Assembly (NCBI GenBank): GCA_000499405.2
Contig: HG738142.1
Span: 223,958 to 287,957 of the forward strand
Origin: Onchocerca volvulus
Taxonomy: Eukaryota; Nematoda; Chromadorea; Rhabditida; Onchocercidae
Length of the DNA stretch: 64,000 bases
Reading direction: 5' to 3'
Positions 37,440 to 47,390 of this stretch are shown in pieces. The number at the start of each line of letters is the position of its first letter. Position 1 is the first letter of the stretch. Both the position numbers and the translations under genes were made by a program. The notes below the pieces were generated by a model. The model saw only the letters and a program-made list of their open reading frames with translations, did no database searches and was not told where the DNA came from.

Positions 37440-38880
37440 TTTCTATACATCTCAATCAATTGATGATGCCATCACCGAATCGATCTGCTGCTGCTTCGCT
37501 CGATATAGAATTGCGTCGCGAACAAAATTACAATATGACTGATCTTTTGTCATATATGCAATCAGATATTCCTAAGCTAATATTTGAACAAAAAGGCATT
37601 TACGATCAAATGATGCAAACTGTCAATAAGGGAATTGGATAAATCTTCTTTTTTAGATGCACCAGGAGGAATTGGTAAACGTTCCTAATTAGATTAATTC
37701 TGGCATTCGATACCAAAATGGCATAACATCAGGTAGAAGTACTGTTTATTCCGCTTAAAAATTGCCACTGAACATGTAATTTATTGAAACTCTCACATGC
37801 AACATTTCCAAAACATCCGGCATGGGAAAAGTATTGCAAAATGCAAACTTATTGTTTGGGATAAATGTACAATAGCGCACGAAAAATCGGTCGAGGCTCT
37901 TGATCGATCATAGCAAGATCAGCGTGTAAACATCAGACCGTTTGAGAATGCATTAATATTGCTTGCAGGAAATTTCAGGTAAACATTACCTCAATTCCTC
38001 GATCGACATCAGTGGACAAAATTAATGCTTGCTTCTACTTTGTTGCAACACGCAGAAACGTTAAAATTCACTACAATATGCTTGTCCAGCTGCAAAGCGA
38101 TCGATCGAATAAAATATTCTCACATCAATTGCTGGAAATTGGGAACGAAAAGGTGCCGGTTGATCTAAACACAGTACGAATTTCATTGCCTCATAACTCT
38201 GTAATTTAATAACTTCAAAAGAACAGTTGGTTAAAAGAAATATTTCACGAAATCAAACCAATTATAAGAATCACGATTGGCCGAGTGAACGAACTATTCT
38301 TGCGGCCAAGAACAAAGACGTCGAGAACTTAATGATATTATGCATTCTGACATTGAACGCGCGACAATCACATATAAGTCCGTCGACACCGTTGCGGAAG
38401 CAGATGAAGCGGTTACGAATCCAACAGAATTTTCAAGTTCACTCGATCTGTGAGGGATGCTATCGCACGTACTGCAATTGAAAATCGGGTGCCAATTATC
38501 TTGCGAAATATCAGCCAGCCAAAACTTTGCAACGGCGCGCGGCTTGCAGTAAAAAAATTAATGAACAATGCCGTACAGGCAACAGTCCTGACAGGATCTT
38601 TCAAAGATGAAGATGTCCTTATTCCTCGCATTTCAATGATTCCAATGGATATGTCATTTCAGTTTAAGAGATTGCAATTCCCAATTCGATTGGCGCTTGC
38701 ATTCACCATCAACAAAGCTTAGAGGCAATCCTTAGAATTGTGCAATTTTGATCTAGAGAGGGATTTCTTCTCACATGAACAATTTTATGTTGCGTATTCT
38801 AGAGTCGGCAAACCAGACAATCTCTTTATCTACATAGACAAGGAACAACAAAAAATATTGTATGACCACAAGTAATGAGA
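37440..38880 (+). pseudogene. decayed Helitron Pif1-type helicase
   Basis: Plus strand, broken by stops and frameshifts but readable through three frames: MPSPNRSAAASLDIELRREQ near 37466, then YMQSDIPKLIFEQKGIYDQM, a Walker A remnant (DAPGGIGK near 37660), TSGMGKVLQNA, GNFR near 37970, QLQSDRSNKIFSHQLLEIGN, VPVDLNTVRISLPHNS, TNYKNHDWPSERTILAAKNK, RNISQPKLCNGARLAVKKLM, FQFKRLQFPIRLALAFTINK, and SRVGKPDNLFIYID near 38815. The order matches the SF1 helicase half of eukaryotic RepHel proteins. The N-terminal Rep (HUH endonuclease) domain is absent, so this is a 5'-truncated, dead copy. Confidence 0.8.
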
Positions 38881-38960
38881 AATTAAACATATTATATGTG
38901 GGCGAAAATTGAAAGATGTTAAACAACGCCATGACAATAATTGTAAACAAGAAATACGAA

Positions 38961-39048
38961 AGGTCAAGGGTTCGATATAATTTCAAAGAGATAATGAGCA
39001 AGTTTGCCACCAAAACGCTCCAATTTATAGATAAACGACAAAGGTCGA
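38961..39048 (+). mobile_element. short BEL/Pao LTR remnant
   Basis: AGGTCAAGGGTTCGATATAA, then AATTTCAAAGAGATAATGAG, GCCACCAAAACGCTCC, and GATAAACGACAAAGGTCGAC follow the order of the plus-oriented LTR at 28700-28945. It lies just after the dead helicase. The remnant is short and diverged, so the call is tentative. Confidence 0.35.
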
Positions 39049-39049
39049 C

Positions 39050-39830
39050 GCAGCAACAGCAGCAGTTCAGAATTCAAGGGATTCCAATTCGGTAATTGAA
39101 AGCGACGCAACAGTGGTGTTGGAAAACCGAAGAAAAGGTGATTCATATTTAATATAATTCTATCTCATTTTATTATATAAAAAGTAATATATAGTAAATG
39201 TCAGCTCAAATTGTTAAAAACTGATTGATCACACTATTGTAATATACTAAAACTCAAATGTAATTTCAACATTATTTGAAACTCTAAACTATTTGATTTC
39301 GTTTGATTTTACTCTTTTCACCCAACCAGGACGACGAGTTGCTACCACCACTGCCACCTTTTTTCATATTATTACGGTATATATATATTTTCATTCGTTG
39401 TTTATTATGTGCCGCGTCTGGACGACTCCTCACGCTTTATAGAGAAAGTAATAAAATACTCGTATTACTTAGTTCGTGAAAGACCTTAACCACACATACC
39501 AAGTTCCACGACAAGTGGCAATAATTTGACAATTCACCTGAATAGTATTCTTCTCTATTATTGACAAAAGAAAAAACAATCCAGTGATTAATTTGCCTAG
39601 ATGTTCCTGATAATTGTTTGTTACGATGAAACACTCTTTATCGATTAGTAAAGCATTGCTCGACAGCATCAATCTCTGTCACACGAGACACAAAAAACCT
39701 CTTCATACTTATTTGCTGACCTAGCTTAATCACAATAGCAAGAATCAGTCTCCAGTCCAACCAAACCATAAATCAAATTACAAAGTATCAGTTTTTTTTC
39801 CCAGCACTACAAACATGTGCTTTTTTTTTT
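39050..39830. other. no gene seen
   Basis: Includes a CAGCAACAGCAGCAG run near 39050 and a segment around 39440-39680 with open frames on the minus strand that I cannot connect to a family. The flanks are transposon remnants, so this is probably transposon debris. Confidence 0.4.
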
Positions 39831-39834
39831 TTTT

Positions 39835-40044
39835 TTGCAACTTAACCAGACTGAGCTATAGCAACCCATCTATATAAAACATGGGCGTATTCGAATGCAA
39901 TGTTGTGTCAAAATTTCAAAATAATGGATAAGAATTTTCCGATATTTAAGACTTTGAATTAATATAGATAAGATGCATGTTTAAAAACTTTCGTTAGGTT
40001 TACGATTTTAAACAAACAAACATTGATGTTTTCATTTATATAGA
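39835..40044 (-). mobile_element. Helitron-like 5' terminus, minus orientation
   Basis: On the minus strand it starts TCTATATAAATGAAAACATC at 40044. It continues TTTTTAAACATGCATCTTAT, CCATTATTTTGAAATTTTGA, GCATTCGAATACGCCCATGT, and CTCAGTCTGGTTAAGTTGCA before an A tract. The same order on the plus strand is found at 43106-43330 inside GNAT intron 1, so the two are copies of one family. The bases just before the start on minus read CCAGCTAA, like a Helitron 3' end (CTRR), giving a head-to-tail junction. Confidence 0.6.
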
Positions 40045-40079
40045 TTAGCTGGATGGGGTGTAATATATATGTAAAAATA

Positions 40080-40880
40080 TACGTATTATACATCTGCAAA
40101 TAAACAAGCAGGTGAATTTGGATTATAAAAGGAATCAAATAAAATCTAATATCATGTTGACAATTGAATTTGCGACATACTTTAGTCTCACTCATTTTCT
40201 TTCTAAAAATGTTTATCGAACTTTCCAATCTTTTTCTTTTTCCCTCCAATCATGCACTATTTCTTATTTCAAATTTTTTTTTTCTTTTCTTTTCCAATTT
40301 TTTCATCAATTTTTTTTTTTAAAAATTCAACCTGTAATTTTTTTCCATGTCATTTCGGTCAATTTTTCTGCAAATTGACCAAGTTTTCCCTAAAAAACTT
40401 TTTCTCATAATCTTATCTATCAAGTTTGATGTCATCATCATATAAACGGTGGAATGAAAGCAAACATTCCTTAAAACTATTATAATATCAAATTTTATCA
40501 TCCTATACATACATATGCAGTTTAAAACTGTTAGAATTAAGTCATACTATTTTAAATCATAAATTCTCTCGAAATTTATTATTATTAATTTTTTTACAAA
40601 ACATTTGACAAATCAATATTTATCGCGTATAAACATTGCATATTATATCTATATAAATAATGTGTGACATGTGATAAAAACGTAAACATAAGATGTTACT
40701 CTCATGCAAGTAAACAAATAAGTTAGGTCCACAAAAGGCTTAAATAAATTATTCCATCATATTGACGATTGATTTTATTGCATAATTTAATTAATTCTTT
40801 ATCGCATCATTTCTTTTTTAAAGTTTTTACCAATTTAACTTTTTATTTTAAATGAATTTTTCTTTCTTCTTTTTATATTT
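40080..40880. repeat. direct repeat pair, copies about 180 bp
   Basis: Copy A at about 40095-40270 contains GCAAATAAACAAGCAGGT, AAAAGGAATCAAATAAAATC, CATGTTGACAATTGAATTT, and ACTCATTTTC. Copy B at about 40705-40870 contains GCAAGTAAACAAATAAGTTA, AAAAGGCTTAAATAAATTAT, CATATTGACGATTGATTTTA, and TTATCGCATCATTTC. They are in the same orientation about 610 bp apart. No coding sequence is evident; this could be the internal part of an unidentified non-autonomous element. Confidence 0.45.
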
Positions 40881-42828
40881 TTTATTTTATTCCCGTTGAC
40901 TGATTATATAAATATTTCTGTCGGAATTATTTGTTTTTATCTAGAAATTAGTAAATTTTCTCCTGAATCAATTTCGTCCGAAAATCGATGGATTTTCTCC
41001 TGAATCGCTCCTCTCCTTCCTCCCCATCACTCTCAGCTTTCTCCATCATATTGATATCATCATCAATAGATATTGAAATCCAAGAAGTAAAAGTAATTGG
41101 TCATTAATCATTTGATCTGATTATCGATCTTGCTGATGTATGATAGAGCGTGTTACTTCAACATTTATCAAAATAAAAAGCGTAAAAAGCGAGAAAAAGA
41201 GGAGTAAAACTTGACGAATAGTTTTGTTTTTCGAATAAATTAATAACAGAAAGATTTTATGAAGCATAAATTTTGTTTTGAATAACTTGAGCAGAAATTT
41301 CAAATTTCATTCTTTGATTAAAATCTATTTTTTTCCTTTTTTTTTCCGATGATCGATTCTTTTTTTTCTTTAAAATGTGTTTGAAAAAAAGTTGCTTTAA
41401 GAATGAAATTTTTCATTATAGAGTATTGCTTCATTACATTTTGTATCTGATCTTGGATCAACATGGATGAAAACTTCATCAGAAAAACTATTTAATTTTT
41501 TTTATAGTATATTATTGATTTATGCAAACTACTAATTTTTTTTTCTATCAGTTAATTGAATTTACTATTGAAATTGATTTTTTCCTCACTTTTTGCAACA
41601 AATAAAATTTGTTTCATGTTATGTGAAAATAATTTTATTAGAGAAGAAATTAAGATGGGATGCTTTTATTGATAACAGAACTTATTTGAATATAATTCAC
41701 ACTAGACATTATTTTTCTTTTTTCTTTTTTCTTTTTTTTTTTTTTTTTTTTTTGAAACATAAATGCAATTGAAAGATTTGAAAAATCAGGTACTCGATTA
41801 TTAGATAATATTTAAGCATTACTAATATTTATTTCAATCTGTTTGATTATTAAATTATCAGAGTTTCAATTTACCTTATTGTGATCGGATTGCTTTTGCA
41901 AGAACAGAAGATCATTAAATCGGATTCTATGTGGAATGGTAATTTGAAAAAAAAAAAAAAAAAGGATAAAATAAGACAATAAGAGAAAAGATTTTTGGTC
42001 ATAGAACTATTTGAATTTAAGAAAAAGAAAGAAATGGATTCTTTATAATTATTTAGAAAAAAATTTTTTCCAAACTTTTAAAATACCTCTCAAATTGTTT
42101 GCTTAACAAAAAAATTCAGTAAGATGTACAAGTGAAATACTTTTGTGTTGTTAAGGCTTGAAATTCGGATTGGGTTTGTGGATGGGATAAATTTGTTTTA
42201 ATTCTTTTATTCACAATAGCAGTAATTGAATAATATATAATTGGTATATTAGAAAATCAGGCGTGTAGTGAAGGAAACTGGATGATTTTGATTGGGATTT
42301 TTAGAGAAGAATATGTTGGGAACTTGAAGAGAAGTAACCTAGCCTAAGGTCGTCTGATTGGAGTACATCCAATTCGGATGAATGAAATGGAAGAGTATTT
42401 TTGGAATTTTGTAGGAGTATTTAAAATGTTGAAAATTGAGCGTGTTGGCATATAATAGATTGATAATAGGAGAATTGTGAGAAAGGAATAGTTTTTAGAA
42501 AAGGAAAAAAAAATGTTGTGATACAGTTTAATTTGGATACAAAGATGGAAAACGGATATAGAAGCACAAAATTAATGAATTGATTAGCTATGATCGGAAA
42601 CATTTAGATGAATGTTGTAAATTAGCATGGAAAGTAGCACATAATGAGAAATAATTTTGTAAATGATGATCCATTAGAAAATTTTACAAAATTTTTTAAC
42701 CGATAATTTTAGTTGGGAAATAATTTCGATTTTTCCAACACTTTGTATTTTTATATGTATTATATTTACTGAAACTTTTGCAGTGTTATAATAACGTGAA
42801 AGAAATCTTTAATTCGATTATATAAAAA
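40881..42828. other. intergenic, upstream of the GNAT gene
   Basis: AT-rich with T tracts near 41340, 41730 and A tracts near 41950. No exon with convincing splice sites was found. The last few hundred bases before 42829 presumably hold the promoter and 5' UTR or a trans-splice acceptor of the GNAT gene, but I cannot point to a specific element. The minus frames at 41121-41303 and 42421-42603 look like noise. Confidence 0.4.
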
Positions 42829-43315
42829 ATGGCTGATAACAATGAAACAATGATAACAAAAATAAATCGATTGAAATTAGTGCAATTATGCGAGAAGGAT
42901 GTTAATGATGTGATGCAATATTTGATGAAACATTTCATTCCTAACGAACCTACAGCTCGTTCAATTGGCATGTCCAGCAGTGACGGATGGGAGATGACCG
43001 AAGGTTGTTTCATTTTATTTGCCATCTTTTATTTTCAAATCATATTAGTAGCATATTGATTTAATCGGTAATGAAATGCATTATCGCGTAGCCGGCTCCA
43101 GCTAGTTTATATAAATAAAAATGTAAATGTTTGTTTGTTCAAAATATTAAATCTCGAAAGTTCTTAAACACGCGCCTTATCTATTCAAAATCCATGATTT
43201 CCAAAAGTTCTTATTTATTGCTTTGAAATTTTGACACAGCGTTGCATTCGAATACGCGCATGTTTTCGTGTACTTTTCATATACAGGTATTGCTGTAGCT
43301 TAATCTGGTTAAGTG

Positions 43316-43350
<35 letters not shown>

Positions 43351-46300
43351 AAAGAAAACGCGGGTTCTAATATGTTTAATTTCACAATGCTTTTTGTTCA
43401 ATATTTTTTGTTGTTTCATTTTCCGTGTAGAGATTGTCTGATTTGCCAGTTCTAGAATATTCAACATATAATTGTCCATAGAGCAATCACATACTCAGAT
43501 CTAGACTGCATAGTTCTAAAGATTGGCTCTGAGTTTTGCTGACGGTGATTACAAATGGCAATCGAATCGGGAATTGCAATCTCTTAAATTGAAGTGACAA
43601 TTACAACTCGTATGCTACTTCAAAGTTTTGCTGATTGATATTTCGCATATGATAATTGGCAAATCGATTTCCAACTGCATTACATGCGGTAAAATCCCTG
43701 ACAAAGATCGAGTGAATTCAAAAATTCTGTTGGATAATTAACTGCTTTATCTGCTTCCAAAACAGTGTCGTCAGATTTATATCTGACCTGCCTCGTTTTA
43801 AATATTAGACTGAATAATATTGTCAAATTGGTAGACGTCTCTGTTTGCCGCAAAAATAGCTCGTAAAGTCAGCCAATCGTAATTCTTATAATTGTTTTGG
43901 ATGTAGGGAAATACTTTTTCAACCAATTCTTCTTTTGATATCACTAAATTGCAGAAATTAATTATGAAGCAATAAAATTCGTTCTAAGTTAAATTAACCG
44001 TCACCTTTCGTTTCCAAATTCCAACAATTGATGTAAGATTGTTTCAGCTGATCAATCATTTTGCAACTGGATACGAAAATTTATAATTAATTTTGACGTC
44101 TTTACTTGTCGAAACAAAATAGAATATTTCAAGCAAGCATTTGTTTCATCCATTGGTGTCAATCGAGGAATTACAAGTAACATTTGCCTGAATTCTCCTG
44201 CAAATAATACTAATGGGTCTTCAAATGGTCTGATGTTTCCATGCAAATCTTGCAATAATTCGATCAAGAGCCACGGGCGATTTTTTTTGCGTTATTATAT
44301 ACTCATTTCAAATAATAAGTTTGCATCTCCACAATACTTTTCGCGGGTTTGAAATAATGCATGTGGAGTTTCAATGAATTGCATATTCAATCGCAATTTC
44401 GAAACGGAATGTGGAATTCTTCCACCTGGTGACAATGTTGCAGCTATTCCGAACGGTACAAGAGCTCAGGCTATGTCATTTTGGGATCGAATTGTTGCCA
44501 GAATCAATCTAATTAAGAATGTTTTGCCAGTTTATCCTACGCATCTAAAAAAAAAAAGAATTCTTCGAACTGATTATTGGTACTTTTGTATTATTTGATC
44601 ATAAATGCCTTTTTGCCCAAGCTTTAGCTTAAGAATATTTGATTGCACATACGACAAAAGATAGCTATGTTGTAATTTTGTTCACGACACAATTCTATAT
44701 CAAATGAAGCAGCAACGGATCGATTCGATGATGGCATTCTCAATTGATTGAGAACTTTTTTCGCCATTTCTAATCACAAATTCATTGTTGCTCATGTATC
44801 TTCCAATCTGATACTATGCGATTTTATCGATATATATGGCCGCATTGCTATCACTTCTTTCTGGATACATGCCAAAAACTGCCATGTCGCTACTGTTATT
44901 CACGTATTTACAAATTTATCTGATCGATTTAACGGAGTAACAGTATTCTACCTTTATATGCGCTTTATATGCGCTTTGTATGCTTAGGCTTGATCTTGAA
45001 TGATGTTGATGACACTAATGCTTATTCGAAAAACTGTTTTTTATATGGAAAATCTTTGGCATTGATAGTAGGTGGAAGTCTACAGCACATTAATCATACA
45101 AAAGTTTGATTATCAAGACAAAGGATAGCAGATGGACAAATCTTACAAACTTCCATTCCTTTAGAAATTAACATCTGAACATTTCACACGATGAATGTAA
45201 ATTCTATCATCAGATCGGAAGATGAGAAAACAAAGAAATGATTCATTTATCTGAGAAATACTACAAATTCCTACCATACATATCATGTACATTATATATA
45301 TAATAGAATTTTATTCCATTCTTTTGAATCATTTAAAATGCTCTTCAAACGTGATTTATAAAATTTTGATACATATATTTAAAAAAAACGAAAATTTGAT
45401 GTATTTTAAAAATATTAGGTAATATTGTTTATTAATAGCACCAATAACAATCTCCTGATGTAATATATTTATCTGATAGACAAATAAGAGCGTATTAATT
45501 TGTCCAAATATTTATTGATATTAATTTAGTAAAAAAATTTTGAAACATTTGGAATTTTACCTGAAAAAAATGATCAAAAAAATTATATTTTTTAAATTTA
45601 TTATAAGTTTTTTCATTTCTTTTTAAGCAGAAAATAGCTTTATGATTGAAAAAAAATTTTTCAATCATAAAAAAAAAAAATTAATTTTTTATTTTTCAGT
45701 AACAGTTCGGAGATGCTTCAAATATCCATATTCTTATGCTTTGAAAAACGAGGATGACGAAATAGTCGCTATTCGTTTAGCCGCTGTAAAAGAACGACCA
45801 AAATTAAATGAAACAATGAAATACGAAGTAAACATTTAATTAAATGTTAATTAGAATTTTGGCGGCAAATATTATTGGTGTAATGTTTATTGCAATCATT
45901 CTGATTTCGAATAATTCTAATTGTGTTTAAATACCTGAAAAATAAGTGCTTAAACACTTTAAAATAAACTGATCAACTCATTTTCTTAGTTTTATAAAAA
46001 TATCAAATTCAATTAATCAAATAACTTCACATATATTTAAAATGATGTAATATTTACGGTATCAAATGAACAATGCGAAAATCAATCCGAAGGAATAACA
46101 ATATCAACAAATGAAATGGAACGATTATTAAGTACATTGGAATCAAAGGTTTGTAAATAAATGATAGAAAAAAAAAAAAAAAAAAAAAAAAGTTACAATA
46201 GCAAAACAATGCTTTTAAATCTTTAAGCAATTGTTAAATAAATAAATAAAAAATTATTAATTTTGAAATTTGATAAAGTTCAATTTCAGATATGGCATTT

Positions 46301-46910
46301 AGTGGAATCTTCAACTACGAAGCTTCTTGAATTTGCGATCCTTTCGACGCATGAAAAATACGTTGGACATGGATTGATGCACAACTTGATGATGTTTGAT
46401 TTGATGAAACAAAAAAGTGATGGCATTCAGGGTGGCATTGGTGAATGCACTGCATATAATTCTCAGAGAGTTGGTATTTGAAATGAAAAAAGTAAAATGC
46501 GAAGGGAAAAAAAAATCAAATGCTAACTAAAAATATTCCTCATGATTTTTCGAAAAAGATATAAAATTTTGAAATTTTACTTAATCAACAATCATAAATA
46601 TTTCTAAATATATTTTTAAATTTACCAAAGGATATGTCATAAAACTATTAAAAAATAAAAATAATAGTATTTTGGTATCCATTTGAATAGTTAAAATAGA
46701 AATAAATGTGGCACAATATCCTTAAATATACTTAACCTTTTTGATGATTTTTCAATGAATTATTTGTTTTATTTGCAGTTACTCGCTAAATTGGGTTTTC
46801 AAGTCCTCTATCAAATAAATTATAATGAATGGCTTGACAAAGATGGCAAACAAATATTCAAATGTGACGATGGAACAAATTGCGCTCAACTTGTTTATCG
46901 ATTATATTGA
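42829..46910 (+). CDS. GNAT N-acetyltransferase, AANAT-like
   Basis: Five exons: 42829-43003, 45700-45827, 46059-46148, 46290-46469 and 46779-46910, giving about 234 residues, the usual size for arylalkylamine N-acetyltransferase-like GNATs, which acetylate amines with acetyl-CoA. Exon 1 reads DVMQYLMKHFIPNEPTARSI, the typical N-terminus of this family. Exon 2 has CFKYPYSYALKNEDDEIVAI, exon 4 has LEFAILSTHEKYVGHGLMHN, whose KYVGHG fits the R/Q-x-x-G-x-G/A acetyl-CoA loop, and exon 5 has LLAKLGFQVLYQINYNEW, ending LVYRLY-stop. AATAAA follows near 46940. Exon phases agree throughout. The acceptor of exon 3 is abnormal: the intron ends TTTACG, not AG, just before GTATCAAATGAA. Intron 1 (2.7 kb) carries a dead Helitron in antisense. 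The minus frame at 42786-43025 is a shadow. Confidence 0.8.
43090..43345 (+). mobile_element. Helitron 3' end joined to a 5' terminus, in GNAT intron 1
   Basis: CCGGCTCCAGCTAG ends at 43105 (a CTAG 3' end) and is followed at once by a 5' terminus (TTTATATAAATAAAAATGTA, TC changed to TT). The family order follows: TTAAACACGCGCCTTAT, TTGAAATTTTGACACAGC, GCATTCGAATACGCGCATGT, TTAATCTGGTTAAGTG, then an A tract at 43317-43345. The tail-to-head join suggests tandem insertion or rolling-circle read-through. Confidence 0.6.
43390..44960 (-). pseudogene. decayed Helitron helicase, antisense in GNAT intron 1
   Basis: Minus strand, from high to low coordinate: LEMAKKVLNQLRMPSSNRS near 44745, FDIELCREQNYN, KAFMIK, a block at 44267-44052 (LHGNIRPFEDPLVLFAGEFR, then LVIPRLTPMDETNACLKYS), KADKAVNYPTEFLNSLDL-like sequence near 43740, and TQSQSLELCSLDLS then GQLYVEYSRTGKSDNLY near 43460. 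The order is that of the Pif1-type helicase of Helitron RepHel. Stops and frameshifts are many. It belongs to the same family as the copy at 37440-38880 but in the opposite orientation. The plus frames at 44374-44598 and 44748-44987 are shadows. Confidence 0.75.
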
Positions 46911-47390
46911 TAAATTGATATAATATAAAATAAAAAAATTCAATAAAAAACCATTCAAAAAATTCTATTTTACTACCTAAAGAATTGTTTTTAAGGAATA
47001 AATGAAATTAATTGCTGTAAAGAAAAAATTAAGTTTTATTTATTTATTGATAAAGCGATAGAATTCATTGAATCAATAATTTTTGGCACAATAAGTCAAT
47101 AACTATTATATCAATTTAAAATTAAATTTTAAATCGTAAACCAAAATTTTATTTTCAATAATAAACCACTACATGAATAGTCGCTTTATAACAATTGATC
47201 TGACAGCTAAGAATCGATTGAATTAAAATAAAATTATGCAAAATTAGTGAAAATAGCAATGGATATAAATTTTCAAATAAAAATTGTTTTTATTTTTAAT
47301 TTTTTTGAAAAAAATATTTTTGCTGATATTGTATTTGAAGTGAAGTGGTTGTTTTGTCTTCATAATTATATTGAAAAAATTTTTCTAAAT
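46911..47390. other. intergenic space between two plus-strand genes
   Basis: About 480 bp, AT-rich, with an AATAAAAAACC poly(A) signal candidate near 46940 for the upstream gene. A trans-splice acceptor or promoter for the downstream gene is expected here, but no distinctive element is visible. A TA-rich open frame starting at 47247 runs into the signal-peptide exon; I prefer the later ATG at 47391. Confidence 0.45.

Noticed and set aside
38771..39146. Minus-strand frames of 60-80 codons
   Set aside because: The plus strand carries the C-terminal Helitron helicase blocks (SRVGKPDNLF) and an LTR remnant; the minus frames are shadows.
42786..43025. Minus-strand frame of 79 codons
   Set aside because: It is antisense to GNAT exon 1, whose plus-strand reading matches a known family N-terminus.
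44374..44987. Plus-strand frames inside GNAT intron 1
   Set aside because: They are antisense to the decayed Helitron helicase and have no independent support.
47247..47390. Upstream start for the CCC-module gene
   Set aside because: An in-frame ATG at 47247 would add 48 residues before the signal peptide; the ATG at 47391 gives a clean signal sequence.
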